Shown here piece by piece: positions 34,801 to 43,919 of a DNA stretch of 64,000 nt. This stretch comes from CAZGXI01 sp964529715 (GTDB lineage: Bacteria > Chloroflexota > Anaerolineae > Aggregatilineales > Ch27). The stretch lies in the NCBI GenBank assembly GCA_964529715.1, contig CAZGXI010000022.1, forward strand, positions 24,747 to 88,746. Reading direction: 5' to 3'. The notes beneath the pieces are model-generated. The model was not told the origin of the DNA. It ran no database searches and worked only from the letters and a program-made list of their open reading frames with translations. The position numbers were made by a program, and so were the translations under genes. Positions within the stretch are counted from its first letter, which is position 1. Every line of letters starts with the position of its first letter.

Positions 34801-37800
34801 ACCTTCCACTGGGATTTCCTCCACCTCCCAGGTCCAGGTGGTGAGTCCACGCTCATCCTCCTCCTGCACGTTAGACCAGCGCCGTTCCACCACGCGCACG
34901 CCGATTTCCTGCCCGGCCACGCCCTGGCTATCCCAGTCCACCGCGATCAGGTTGATGGTCTGCTCCTCGCCCGCCAGGCCGACGTAACGATCCGGGCGGA
35001 CACCGACATAGACCTGGCCCTGATGAACGATCACCTGCGTCCGCCCGGCAACCTCCTGATAGCTTTCGTCCACCACGCGCGCCTCGATGGTGTAGGTCTG
35101 GCTCTGCGTGCGTTCGCCCAGGTCGGCGGGCAGTTCGATCAGGAAGCGGCCCTGAGCGTCGGTCGTGCCCTGGCCCTCGGCGATGACCTCGCCATAAGGC
35201 CCATAGTACTCGCCCGGCCCATAGTCGTAGTTGTAGTCTATGAAGCTGTAACGCTGCCGCCCGGCGTAGTCGAAGTAGTAGTCTTGCGACAGCACCGAGT
35301 AGGAGATGGCAGCGTTGGAAACCGGACCGCCGAAGAAGTAGGCGCTTTCGACCAGCACGCGCACCGTGTCGCCCTGGACCACCGCCTCGGCTTCTGGTGT
35401 CGTCGTTACCTGGAACTCCGGCGCGCGGTATTCCGCCACGCCGAAGATGACCTGATACGGGCTGTAGTAGTATTCGTCGCCTTCGTCCAGGTCCACGAAC
35501 AGCCGGTAGTAGCCCAACGTGGCGTCCGCGTCCAGGTCAAACTGGCCGCTGAACGTGCCATACTCATTCAGGGCAGCCTCACCCTCGTAGACGATCTGGC
35601 CGTTGGGGTCTTCAATCTTGAGCGGCACGCTGCGGTATGGCGGCAGGGTATAGGTCACGTCGTCGCGTGCCCGGACGATACCCCGGTAATACACCGGCTG
35701 CCCCGGACGGTACAGCGGGCGGTCGGTGTAGAGATAGGCAGAAACTTCCTCTGGGTAGTAGTTAGCGTTCTGGTTGAAGTCATACGATTCGATGCCCTGC
35801 GACCACTGGTTGACCGTGAACCCGAAGGCGTTCGGGCTGTCCACGACGGCGTAGACGTAGCGATACAGGTCGGTGAGGCGCGGAATCGTCGCCGTGTAGA
35901 GGCCGTCTGCCCCGGTAACGCCGCTGGCGATCTGGCTGAATCCCTCGTCATAAAGCGTCACCGGCACACCTTCCAACGGTAGGCCGCTGTCCATGTCCGT
36001 TACCCAGACCAGGGCGCTGTCGATGGACAGTTTGAGCGTCAGGTTGGCCGTCGCCACGATCATGACACTCCGGCTGGGACGGCTCGAGGCGGTCTGCGGC
36101 GAATTCATCTCCAGATAGTACACACCCGGCGGCAGGGACTCTTGGCCCCCCATCATGCCTGCCGCAGCCACCGGAGGCAGCGCAGTCGCCTGGGCAGGCG
36201 CGTACACGTCCAGGTAATATTCTTCGGCGCTGCCCTCGGCCACCCAGGCCATCCTGCCATCGCGCAGCGTCACCTGCCACCAGAACATGCCGTTGGCGCA
36301 GACCGGCCCGCCCACGACCGGCAGTTGGTAATCCTGGTACAGCAGTTCCAAAATCTCGCCGCCACCCGGCTCGGAGCGCGCACGCAGCGGATCGGGATCG
36401 GTGATCACAACCGCCGTAGCCCCTACCCCCAGACGCATCTCTGGCGCGCCCTCACATTCGGTAATACCGCTGCTACCCACCGCGCTGATATTGAGCAGTT
36501 GATACTGCCAGCGGTTAGGCTCGCCTTCTACCGGCACCGACCAGCGTCGCAACAGAGGTGCCCCCTGCGGCGGCAGCCAGGTATCCCACAGCTCCCCGCT
36601 ATCCGGGCCGACGAGCGCCGCCAGAGTTGGCAGGGGAACCTGGTAGAGCGCCAGGTTCAACTGGGTGACATTGAGATGCCGCGCGAACAAGCGCGTTTGC
36701 GGCGCGTAGGCACTGTAGATGCCCACCCGGCCCGGCACGGTCAGCGCCACGTCGGGGTCGTAACTCCGCGTGGTAAACGTAACCGTCATGCCCTCGTCAA
36801 TCGTATTGCCGTAAGGATCGGCCATGCCGGGCGCGATGGTGAAGGTGTAGGTCGTCTCCGGCTCAAAGGCAAAGTAGATCACGTAGCGGTCATCGTAATC
36901 GTAGTAGTAGGCGTCGAAATCGCGCTCTGGCGCGGGGTCGATGGTGATCTTGTCCCGAATGGTGTCTTCGTCCATCGGAGTGGCGAAATAGATGGTGAAC
37001 CCTGCAAAGGGATCGACCCTCTCATCGCCATGCGCTGGATTTGTGCCGGTGATGGCGGGCGGCCCGATGGTGATGAAGTTCCAGGCCAGGTCATCTTCCA
37101 GTTGGGCAGTCCCGTTCGCCGCCCGCGCGATGTCGGAATCCAGAAACACCGTGTAGAAGCCGTTTAGTCGCAGGCGCTCTGCCGGGCGATACCGGACCTG
37201 TGTGCTGATCCCGTTCCACACGAATTCCCCGGCCACCTGCCCCGCTGACTGCTCGACCAGTTGGAACGCCTCCTCGACACTGGCCCGATCCATCGGCTGG
37301 TTGAACTCGATGCGCACCACTGCATTCAGGCCAACATCGGTAGCATTCTGGGAAGGCGACACCCGGACAACGGCAGGCGGCAGCGTGGAGAACGACCAGG
37401 TGTAATCCTCCGCCAGCACGCCGCCGGTAATGTCGGTCAGCCCAGCGGAAACCGTCACGGTGTAGGTCGTGCCGCCCGCCAGGGCTTGAGGCCGGAAGAT
37501 GTAGATCGACGTGTTGAGCCACTCACCCGCGCCCGCGACCTCCGGCGTGATCACCAGCGGCGAGGGCAGGTCCGCCATGTCCTCGATAGACACCAGCGGC
37601 ACCACCGGGCGGTTGAAGATGACGGTAATGGCCGAGTCGGTAGCGATGTAGCTCGCATACGGCTCAGGAAGCACCTGCGACACTTCCAGATAGCCGACCG
37701 TCGTCACACGCAGGGTAAACGGCTCAACGAACGACGCGCCGCCTGCACTGACAGCCTCCACGCCGACCGTCACGAGATATTCCGTCGCGCGCTCCAGAGG

Positions 37801-38112
37801 TGCGGCAGGGATAAAGCGCAGCGTGGAGTCGTTCACGACCTCAAAGCGCCCCTCGACCTCCGGCGCAATTGCGAACGCCGCCCGGACGCTCTCCATATCC
37901 ATTGGCTGGTTGAAGTACAGCGTGATCGTGCCGTCCAGCGGCAGTTCTTCGCCGGGGACGGGATCGCTATCGACCACCTGGGGCGGAGGACTGCCGTTGC
38001 CCTGGCGCAGCGGCGACCCGATGGCCACCGGCGCGGGCGCAGCGAACGTCACCACACCTACAACAGCGAGTAAAACAATCCCCCCAAAAATAAACCATCG
38101 GCGCTGTTTCAT
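31834..38112 (-). CDS. Alpha-2-macroglobulin family protein with Ig-like and SH3-like domains
   Basis: A 2092-residue exported protein. A signal/anchor (about 8-28) is followed by four bacterial Ig-like domains (about 45-455), each with the F-N-Q-P-M-D type strand. An SH3b-like segment with LRARSEPGG and a WWQV strand lies at about 560-640. The A2M part starts with the MG2-type DRPLYRPGQPVYYRG (about 795), then PYWNPTIVTNENGQ (A2M/MG7 region). The thioester motif C1603-I-E-Q in YPHQCIEQTVSRFLP is intact, in an alpha/alpha-toroid domain. Bacterial homologues trap proteases at the envelope. The start MKQRRW at 38112 has AAAGGA 6 bases upstream; there is no C-terminal anchor. Confidence 0.92.
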   Translation of the reverse strand: MKQRRWFIFGGIVLLAVVGVVTFAAPAPVAIGSPLRQGNGSPPPQVVDSDPVPGEELPLDGTITLYFNQPMDMESVRAAFAIAPEVEGRFEVVNDSTLRFIPAAPLERATEYLVTVGVEAVSAGGASFVEPFTLRVTTVGYLEVSQVLPEPYASYIATDSAITVIFNRPVVPLVSIEDMADLPSPLVITPEVAGAGEWLNTSIYIFRPQALAGGTTYTVTVSAGLTDITGGVLAEDYTWSFSTLPPAVVRVSPSQNATDVGLNAVVRIEFNQPMDRASVEEAFQLVEQSAGQVAGEFVWNGISTQVRYRPAERLRLNGFYTVFLDSDIARAANGTAQLEDDLAWNFITIGPPAITGTNPAHGDERVDPFAGFTIYFATPMDEDTIRDKITIDPAPERDFDAYYYDYDDRYVIYFAFEPETTYTFTIAPGMADPYGNTIDEGMTVTFTTRSYDPDVALTVPGRVGIYSAYAPQTRLFARHLNVTQLNLALYQVPLPTLAALVGPDSGELWDTWLPPQGAPLLRRWSVPVEGEPNRWQYQLLNISAVGSSGITECEGAPEMRLGVGATAVVITDPDPLRARSEPGGGEILELLYQDYQLPVVGGPVCANGMFWWQVTLRDGRMAWVAEGSAEEYYLDVYAPAQATALPPVAAAGMMGGQESLPPGVYYLEMNSPQTASSRPSRSVMIVATANLTLKLSIDSALVWVTDMDSGLPLEGVPVTLYDEGFSQIASGVTGADGLYTATIPRLTDLYRYVYAVVDSPNAFGFTVNQWSQGIESYDFNQNANYYPEEVSAYLYTDRPLYRPGQPVYYRGIVRARDDVTYTLPPYRSVPLKIEDPNGQIVYEGEAALNEYGTFSGQFDLDADATLGYYRLFVDLDEGDEYYYSPYQVIFGVAEYRAPEFQVTTTPEAEAVVQGDTVRVLVESAYFFGGPVSNAAISYSVLSQDYYFDYAGRQRYSFIDYNYDYGPGEYYGPYGEVIAEGQGTTDAQGRFLIELPADLGERTQSQTYTIEARVVDESYQEVAGRTQVIVHQGQVYVGVRPDRYVGLAGEEQTINLIAVDWDSQGVAGQEIGVRVVERRWSNVQEEDERGLTTWTWEVEEIPVEGAEGIVTTGEDGTATFAFTPPAAGSYKIYATTRDNRGNEVVSSAFLWVSGREYVSWRQQNSNRIDLITDRDSYRVGDTAEILIASPFQGAATALITIERGDVLFHDVITLESNSQTYTFPIEDAYAPNVFVTVLIVKGVDENNPVAAFRMGMAQIAVDPEQREITVTVTPDRAQAGPGDTVTYTIQTTDYTGEPVQAEVGVSVTDLAVLSIADPNSGPLMSYFYGQQGLGVRTAMPLVISADRLTQTTLDTIKGGGGGGGEGGIFDIRQEFVDTPYWNPTIVTNENGQATIDVVLPDNLTTWRLDARAVSDASTGTTLVGQTTTDLISTKPLLLRPVTPRFFVVGDAVTLAAIVNNNTGETMSVQVSLQASGVTFNSPQEITVDIPSGQRHRFEWMVTVEDVQNVDLTFFASGNDGAYTDASKPVLGQGDDRLLPVYRYEVPETVGTGGMIDSPGTRTEAIALPERFQVTQGELTVRVDPSLAATAIDGLDWLRNYPHQCIEQTVSRFLPNIMTYRALESLDVANAQLRANLEQAVSYALQRLYAEQKADGGWGWFVTDPSNELTTAYALIGLVEARNSGFTVSDGVINRATNFLLNRLVVPNVSTETWQLNRQAFLLYALARAGRPNISQTTLLFDYYTRLSLYAQAYLAVAFNRLSVRQEAQIETLVNNLVSNAVLSATGAHWEEGWRDYWNWNTDTRTTAIVLGALIELDPENDLLAQAVRWLMVARSADAWETTQETAWAVMALTDWMVTTGELQPDYRMIAELNGSTLLDQQATPDNVRESYTLRVEVADLLADQANLLALTHGEGPGVMYYTAHLRAFLPVPEVEAVSRGIIIDRRYSLADDPDRRPIDTAPVGTEVRVTLTIIAPNNLHYVVIEDPIPAGTDAVDPNLRTTSVVGTQPEELNLSNPLSRGWGWWYFSNTEFRDEKVVIYATYLPRGTYEYSYIIRTGLPGAYNVIPTTGQEFYFPEVYGRSDGMLFTITPEE

Positions 38113-38299
38113 AGCGCATCCTTTCCCAAAACTGTGTTTCTCTATCACCTATCCGCATTGTAGGCGAAAAGAAGGGAGATGCAATTGACGCCCGCCCGCC
38201 GATTGCGCGGTGCAGACGCAAGGGAAGCGTCAGGGAACGGTCAGGTTCCCCGCCGTTTATCCCCTGGCTTGGTGTAGATGATTGAAGGAGCAACCACTC

Positions 38300-38677
38300 T
38301 CAGGGCCGAGGAGCAGGTCGCCGCTGCGTTAGCCGTTTGGACAGCGCCACCAGGTCGCTCAGCGTCACCGGCTTCACCAGAAAGAATTCCACGTTGCGCT
38401 GTTCGGTCTGCGCCTCCCAGCGGTCGTTGGCCGTCACCACCACGACCTGCGTTTGAGCTAGGTGTGGGCAAGAGCGGATGTAATCGATCACTTCGATGCC
38501 GTTGCCATCCGGCATCATCATGTCCAGGATCACCAGGTCCGGCGTGGTCCGCTGGAGCACCGCCTGCGCGATGCTGCCGCTGCTGGCCGTTTCAACCTCA
38601 AAGCCTGCCTGGGCCAGAGCTGTATGATAGATGTACAACAGGTCCCGATCGTCTTCAACCACGAGCACTTTCGCCAT
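38300..38677 (-). CDS. Single-domain response regulator
   Basis: A 125-residue stand-alone receiver domain. The acidic pair E8-D9-D10, the phosphorylation site Asp52 (VILDMMMPDG), Thr82 (VVTAND) and Lys102 (VKPV) are all conserved, so it should be phosphorylated by a histidine kinase. There is no output domain, and no kinase gene is near, so the partner is unknown. The start MAKVLVVEDD is used. Confidence 0.92.
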   Translation of the reverse strand: MAKVLVVEDDRDLLYIYHTALAQAGFEVETASSGSIAQAVLQRTTPDLVILDMMMPDGNGIEVIDYIRSCPHLAQTQVVVVTANDRWEAQTEQRNVEFFLVKPVTLSDLVALSKRLTQRRPAPRP

Positions 38678-38755
38678 CGAGATTGCCCCCCGCAAAGATA
38701 CCGTCTACCACTAGCACTCTGATTCTAAGAAGATCGGATGGGGCTGGCAATCCCC

Positions 38756-39415
38756 CTATAGGAGGGTATGTGTAAAGGGCAACCCCAAAGCATTTTTGAC
38801 GGCCAACCAGACCAGGGCAGCTACCTCTCGCCCCAGCGAAACCAGGTATTGGTCCGGCGGGATCGGCCCGGTGGTCGCCTGGGCCGGGCTGGTCGTCAGG
38901 GTGACGCCGTGCGCCTGAAACAGCAGGGTCGTCCGCCACAGATGATAGTCGTCGCTCGTCACCAGGGCAGTCCGCCAGCCACGTTCATGCATTAACGCCG
39001 CCGTGTAGATGGCATTTTCCTCAGTGCTCAGGCTGTTTTCTTCTAACAGAATCGCCTCACGCGGCACACCGCGCGCAACCAGCAGATCAGCGCAGGCCGC
39101 CGCCTCAGACACCGGAACGCCAACGGTAAAACCGCCGGAGCAGATGACCCAGGGCGCGTAACCTGCCGCATAGAGGGCAGCAGCGTGTTCCGCCCGCCGC
39201 GTCATACCAGGGTTGGGCTGGCCATTCGGATACAACCCTGCCCCCAGCACCACGATCACGTCCGCCGGAGCAGCCCGATCCACCAGGCCATACTGCCGCA
39301 CCTGTGCTGCCAACCCCAGGCCGAGTAGCAGCCCCGACGCCGTGATCAAGAACACCAGCCGCACCCAGCGGCGCTTCCAAAGCTGTTTTGCTCGTCTCAA
39401 GGTGCACCCGCACAT
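38756..39415 (-). CDS. YdcF/SanA/ElyC-like membrane protein (DUF218)
   Basis: A 219-residue protein with one N-terminal transmembrane helix (about 19-38) and a DUF218 domain. Family signatures include ADVIVVLGAGLYPNGQPNPGMTRRAEHAAALY, WVICSGG, LLEENSLSTEENAIYTAAL and ALVTSDDYHLWRT. ElyC and SanA relatives affect envelope integrity and peptidoglycan/lipid-carrier metabolism, but the biochemical activity is unproven. The domain should lie outside the membrane. Confidence 0.85.
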   Translation of the reverse strand: MCGCTLRRAKQLWKRRWVRLVFLITASGLLLGLGLAAQVRQYGLVDRAAPADVIVVLGAGLYPNGQPNPGMTRRAEHAAALYAAGYAPWVICSGGFTVGVPVSEAAACADLLVARGVPREAILLEENSLSTEENAIYTAALMHERGWRTALVTSDDYHLWRTTLLFQAHGVTLTTSPAQATTGPIPPDQYLVSLGREVAALVWLAVKNALGLPFTHTLL

Positions 39416-39457
39416 GGGGAGCGGCCTCAGCGCCGCCCCCGGTTTGCGCGCCGTATT

Positions 39458-42400
39458 CTAACACTCACTGTAGCCGCAGGAATAGCACTTGCGGCAGCCT
39501 TCCTCGTTGACCACCGCCGCTTGCCCACATTCCGGGCACAGATCGCCAATGCGTCGCTCGGTCTGACTCTGTACCGGCAACGGCAGCGGCTCCTGCACGA
39601 CCGTCAGGCCTGCATCCGCTGGGCGGTCCGCTTCGGGTGGCTCGGTCTCCTCCAGATAAAGCTGGAGCATCTGCGCCACACCATCCGGCAGGCTGCGCAC
39701 ACGCGCCGGGCCAAAACCGGTCGCCCGCCCACCGCCGATGCCCACAAGCTGGCGCACGATCTCTTTGAGGCGCTGGCGCGGGCTGATAGGCGACACCAGC
39801 CGCAGAATATACGAGATCAGGCGTCCCAATGCTTCGGATACCGCCGCCGTGTCCGATCCAGCCTTCGAGGCCGTCAGGAAAACCTCAAAAGGCTGGCCTT
39901 CACCCTTGCCGTTTTCATTGATCGTTACGTAGGTCGCGCCGAGCGGCGTGTTGACGCGATAGGTCCTGCCGGCCAGGGCGCGCGGGCGAGGCTTTTTGGC
40001 TTCGTCAAACAGCGGCATGGTGCCCAAGTCGGCTGTTGCAGCCGCCGACGTGGCCTCAGCAGGGCCGGATGCACCTTTGGCCTCCTGGGTAGCTTTCGTC
40101 TCCAACACCACCTTCTCGCGGCTGCCGGTGACATAGACCGTGATGCCCTTGCAACCCAGTTCCCAGGCGAGTCGATAAGCCTGTTTCACATCTTCAACGG
40201 TGGCTGTTTCAGGCATGTTCACGGTTTTACTAATACTATTATCAACGAATGCCTGCAACGCCGCCTGCATCCGCACATGTTCCTCGACCGTCACATCCGA
40301 ACTGACGACAAAGGTGTGTCGGATCCAGGCGGGCAACTCGGCAATGCCCTGACATGTGCCCGTCTCGTTGACCTGCTTTATCACCCGCTCAATGGTCGCC
40401 TCGTCCAGCCCGGCGCGCCGCAATGCGCGCTCGAACAAGGGGCTGGTGTATTGCAATTCCAGGTCTCTGCCGTTGTCATTGACATGGCGGACATAAGCCA
40501 GCGCGAACACCGGCTCACAGCCGTATCCTTCGCAACCCGCGACGGTGGCGATGGTGCCCGTCGGCGCGACCGTATTCTGCGCCCCGTTGCGGATGCCGTG
40601 CTGCCGGATACCTTCAACGATCTCGCCCCAATCCAACGCGGGACGGCCCCAATCGCGCCTGTAGGGAGTCAGGGGTTGAGGCGGCTGCCACTTCAGGTCC
40701 GCCGGATCATAGATGCTGCCTTTGATCGCCGGGAAGGGGCCGCGCTCCTTTGCCAGTTCGATGCTCGTGCGCATGGCGTGGTAACGCACGAACTCCATGA
40801 TCTGCCCGGCGAACTCCTGCCCCTCTTCCGAGCCGTAGCGCACGCCCAGGCGATACATCATGTCGGCCAAGCCCATAATGCCCAAGCCAATGCGCCGAAC
40901 GCGGTGGGCGGCCTCCTTGAGCTGCGGCACGGCGGGCACATAGGCGTTCGCCGTCACCACATCGTCCAGAAAGCGCGTCGCTTCCTCGACGGCACGGCGC
41001 AGGGCGCCCCAGTCCACGTGATCGTCGTCCGTGACCAGTTTGGCGAGGTTGACCGAGCCGAGACAGCAGTTTTCAAAAGGCCCAAGCCACTGCTCACCAC
41101 AGTTATGAACAACGATAGTATTAGCGACAAAGCTGTGAGTATACGGCTCTGTCAAATCGTAGACATCGGCTACGCCCGCATCCTCAATACTCAGGATGAT
41201 GTCCTCATACATTTCGCGGTTTGTTTGCCGCTTCTTACGTCCGATGAACTCAACTAATCGTTGCTGTTTGCGTGGATCAGCAAACCCGATCAGATCCGCA
41301 AATCGGTCACGGTTTGCCCCGCCAATGATCAACTCATACTGTGCATGGCAATCGTATAGTTTCTGCCCACCTTTGCCATCTGGCATCAACTTTCGATGAG
41401 CTTCACGACGCTGGCAAACACGGCTGACAATGCCGAAGTTACCCAGCAAGACTTGCACATCTTTAAGCAGGGTTTGTGCAGAACTCGCCAGTCTGACTGT
41501 ACAATCTTGTTTAGCCTCACTTATGTAAACTGTTCCATCTGCACTGAAAAGCCCTTGAAGAAAACCGACGACTGCTTCGCGCGGTGCACCCCAAATCGAA
41601 TCAGGAACACACTTCTCATGAGCGCAAACGGCTTTGACGCCAAGCGACCTGAAAAATTCGTAGGGCAGGCACGCATATGTCAATTGCTTCACACTGCTAC
41701 GATTATGAACATGACCAGGGCCAAACCATTCACGCATCGGTTCATGCACCAAAGCCAGTTCATCATCCGACTCAAAAACGATGCCTAAACTACCATTGCC
41801 ACCCCTAGTGAGCCAACCATCCCCAACCAGCCATCCCATTACTAAACCTAGATCGTGTGACCAATGAGATGGTATGTTGGCATATTGTTCCCGAAAATCG
41901 CGCCGCTGCTTTGTCGCACCACTTGCACGATCGCCCGATACAGCCATTGTTTCAATCAGTTCATACATAGCCTCCACGTTGGGCAGTTCATAGTTTTGGC
42001 TCCATGCTCCTTCACTACCCTGCAACAACAGCTTGTCGCCGGGCTTCAAATCATGTAATTTAACATAGCCGGTCGGTGTAAGAAAGGCGTGATCCGGCGT
42101 GGCTGTGACACTGTAGCCTTGTTCGGTTGTAAGACACATGACAGGGACATTTTCTCGCGTCCGCCAAGCGGGCGTGGCAGGTCGTAGAGCGATTCCCAGG
42201 GCTTTCTTCGAGGGCTTACCCGTCCCGGCAAAAGGCGCACGTCCATCTGTGACCACAAACAATGGCAATCCTCTATCAGCAAGCTCCTGGATAGTCAATA
42301 AGCCTAGATGTGTGGCAATTCTCGTATTACCCGCCACGCATGGATTGGTCGCTTCCAACTCGTACAGGTGCGGCACGGGATTGGTGCGGTTGGCCGCGTC

Positions 42401-43234
42401 GAGAAACAGTACCCCCGGCTCGCCGTTGTGATGCGCCTGCCGTGCGATCAAGTCGAAGATCTCCCGCGCCCGAACGGTCTCCCACACCGTGCCGTCGGCA
42501 GGGTTGACCAGATCAATCGTCTCGTCGGCCTCCACGCGGCGCATGAAGTCATCGGTAATGCCCACGCTGATGTTGAAGTTGGTGATCTGGCTCTCGTTGG
42601 TCTTGCAGGTGATGAACTCACGGACGTCGGGGTGATCAACTCTTAGTACACTCATGTTAGCACCACGCCTTGACCCGCCCTGCGCCACCTCCCCGAAGGC
42701 CTGATCATAGACGCGCAGGAAGCCCACCGGACCGGTCGCCTTGCCCATCGACGATTTGACCAGCGCGCCTTTAGGCCGCAAACGGCTGAACGAGAAGCCG
42801 TTGCCGCCGCCCGTCTGCTGAATCAGGGCCGCGTCGCGCAGGGTCTGAAAGATGCCTGACTCTGTGCGGCCCATGTCGTCGTCAATCGCAAGCACAAAAC
42901 ATGCAGCCAGCTGGCCCAGCGGCGTACCCGCCCCGGTGAAAGTGGGGCTATTGGGAAAGAAGCGCAGATCGCTGAGGAGATCGTAGTACACGCGCGCCCA
43001 GTGCTCCGGGTCGCCGTTCATTTCGGCTTCGGCCTGGGCGACGTGACTCGCCACGCGCCAGAACATCTCATGGACAGTCTCGGCGGGCTTACCATCGGAA
43101 CCCCGGCGCAGGTAGCGTTTGGCGAGCACCGTGCGGGCGTTCTCCGAAAGCCCCAATTCCTTCAACGGCAGGGGCGGGCCGGAACGGTTGTTTTCTGACT
43201 GCTGAACAGGCATCCGTTTCTGTTTGGTCGTCAT
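39458..43234 (-). CDS. nrdJ: Class II (B12-dependent) ribonucleotide reductase with intein
   Basis: A 1258-residue precursor; removing the intein (residues 299-711) leaves an 845-residue enzyme that makes deoxyribonucleotides using adenosylcobalamin. Conserved parts include FFPNSPTF near the N-terminus, AACFVLAIDDDM, GGSRRGANM, FENCCLGSVNL and TVAPTGTIATVAGC. The catalytic N-P-C-G-E-Q is split by the intein. The C-terminus has a Cys-rich end, CPECGQ...CRKCYSCG, for reduction by thioredoxin or zinc binding. ATG at 43234 is chosen because AAGGAG lies 6 bases upstream. It is downstream of nrdR, with two NrdR boxes before the pair; no nrdB is present. Confidence 0.96.
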   Translation of the reverse strand: MTTKQKRMPVQQSENNRSGPPLPLKELGLSENARTVLAKRYLRRGSDGKPAETVHEMFWRVASHVAQAEAEMNGDPEHWARVYYDLLSDLRFFPNSPTFTGAGTPLGQLAACFVLAIDDDMGRTESGIFQTLRDAALIQQTGGGNGFSFSRLRPKGALVKSSMGKATGPVGFLRVYDQAFGEVAQGGSRRGANMSVLRVDHPDVREFITCKTNESQITNFNISVGITDDFMRRVEADETIDLVNPADGTVWETVRAREIFDLIARQAHHNGEPGVLFLDAANRTNPVPHLYELEATNPCVAGNTRIATHLGLLTIQELADRGLPLFVVTDGRAPFAGTGKPSKKALGIALRPATPAWRTRENVPVMCLTTEQGYSVTATPDHAFLTPTGYVKLHDLKPGDKLLLQGSEGAWSQNYELPNVEAMYELIETMAVSGDRASGATKQRRDFREQYANIPSHWSHDLGLVMGWLVGDGWLTRGGNGSLGIVFESDDELALVHEPMREWFGPGHVHNRSSVKQLTYACLPYEFFRSLGVKAVCAHEKCVPDSIWGAPREAVVGFLQGLFSADGTVYISEAKQDCTVRLASSAQTLLKDVQVLLGNFGIVSRVCQRREAHRKLMPDGKGGQKLYDCHAQYELIIGGANRDRFADLIGFADPRKQQRLVEFIGRKKRQTNREMYEDIILSIEDAGVADVYDLTEPYTHSFVANTIVVHNCGEQWLGPFENCCLGSVNLAKLVTDDDHVDWGALRRAVEEATRFLDDVVTANAYVPAVPQLKEAAHRVRRIGLGIMGLADMMYRLGVRYGSEEGQEFAGQIMEFVRYHAMRTSIELAKERGPFPAIKGSIYDPADLKWQPPQPLTPYRRDWGRPALDWGEIVEGIRQHGIRNGAQNTVAPTGTIATVAGCEGYGCEPVFALAYVRHVNDNGRDLELQYTSPLFERALRRAGLDEATIERVIKQVNETGTCQGIAELPAWIRHTFVVSSDVTVEEHVRMQAALQAFVDNSISKTVNMPETATVEDVKQAYRLAWELGCKGITVYVTGSREKVVLETKATQEAKGASGPAEATSAAATADLGTMPLFDEAKKPRPRALAGRTYRVNTPLGATYVTINENGKGEGQPFEVFLTASKAGSDTAAVSEALGRLISYILRLVSPISPRQRLKEIVRQLVGIGGGRATGFGPARVRSLPDGVAQMLQLYLEETEPPEADRPADAGLTVVQEPLPLPVQSQTERRIGDLCPECGQAAVVNEEGCRKCYSCGYSEC
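41102..42340 (-). other. Intein with LAGLIDADG endonuclease in NrdJ
   Basis: A 413-residue in-frame insertion. It begins with Cys (CVAGNTRIAT) and ends with His-Asn (NTIVVHN), and the +1 residue is Cys. Block B has TATPDH. Two LAGLIDADG-type helices, LGLVMGWLVGDG and VVGFLQGLFSADG (about 163 and 255 residues into the intein), indicate a homing endonuclease. Splicing residues all look intact. The base composition is visibly more AT-rich than the flanking extein, as expected of a mobile element acquired by transfer. It interrupts N-P | C-G-E-Q, just before the predicted catalytic thiyl cysteine. Confidence 0.95.
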
Positions 43235-43350
43235 CACCCACTCCTTAGAATAGAATCAATACACTATCCCGACGATCAGGCGCATTCACAGACGCCTGGT
43301 TGCCCGGAAACAGCCTTAGTTAGAGCAGACAGGTGATCCCGAAGGATCGG

Positions 43351-43836
43351 TCAGTGATCCCCGGTGCTTGTGTTTCCCTGCGCGCCCAGCAGCTTATCGA
43401 TTTCTGCCCGGACGCTGTGCAGGTTGTCCAGCCGCAAATAAACGATGGCATAGCGGATGTAGGCGATCACATCGAGTTCTTTGAGGCCCTCGATCACCAT
43501 ATCGCCCACGACCCGGCTAGAAACTTCCGCCCGGCCCATCCGCTGCAAATTGGTCTCGATCTGGTCGGCCAGCCGCTCGATGTCTGCGGCAGCTACCGGA
43601 CGCTTGGCGCAAGCGATCCGAATACCGCGTATGAGCTTGTCACGGTCGAACGCCTCACGCTCGCCCCCGGCCTTGATCAGAATCGGGGTTGCCAGGATGG
43701 CGCGCTCGTAAGTGCTGAACCGCTCGCCACACTGCTTACATTCGCGCCGCCGCCGCGTGCCGCCGCGTGTGTCGTGACTGGTGTCGATCACACGTGTGGC
43801 TTTCTCACCTTCAACGCCGCAGTACGGGCACTTCAT
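43351..43836 (-). CDS. nrdR: Transcriptional repressor NrdR
   Basis: A 161-residue regulator of ribonucleotide reductase genes. The N-terminal zinc ribbon has C3-x-x-C6 and C33-x-x-C36, followed by the ATP-cone domain (about 49-139, VIKA-like ILIKAGGEREAFDRDKL). The ATP-cone senses ATP/dATP, and the zinc ribbon binds NrdR boxes. It is 113 bases upstream of nrdJ in the same direction, and two boxes lie upstream, so it probably represses itself and nrdJ. Confidence 0.97.
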   Translation of the reverse strand: MKCPYCGVEGEKATRVIDTSHDTRGGTRRRRECKQCGERFSTYERAILATPILIKAGGEREAFDRDKLIRGIRIACAKRPVAAADIERLADQIETNLQRMGRAEVSSRVVGDMVIEGLKELDVIAYIRYAIVYLRLDNLHSVRAEIDKLLGAQGNTSTGDH

Positions 43837-43919
43837 GGCTGTTTTCCTTTGTTAGACTGCTGACCACTGCTCACCAAACCCCATTTCTGTGCAGCACATT
43901 TACCTGCGACGACGCCGAT

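Noticed and set aside
34489..35982. Plus-strand open frame of 497 codons opposite the alpha-2-macroglobulin gene
   Set aside because: No family signature; the minus-strand protein is continuous with recognisable domains throughout.
39458..43234. Class I reductase large subunit instead of NrdJ
   Set aside because: No nrdB is near, and the GGSRRGANM and NPCGEQ patterns and Cys-rich tail are of the B12-dependent type.
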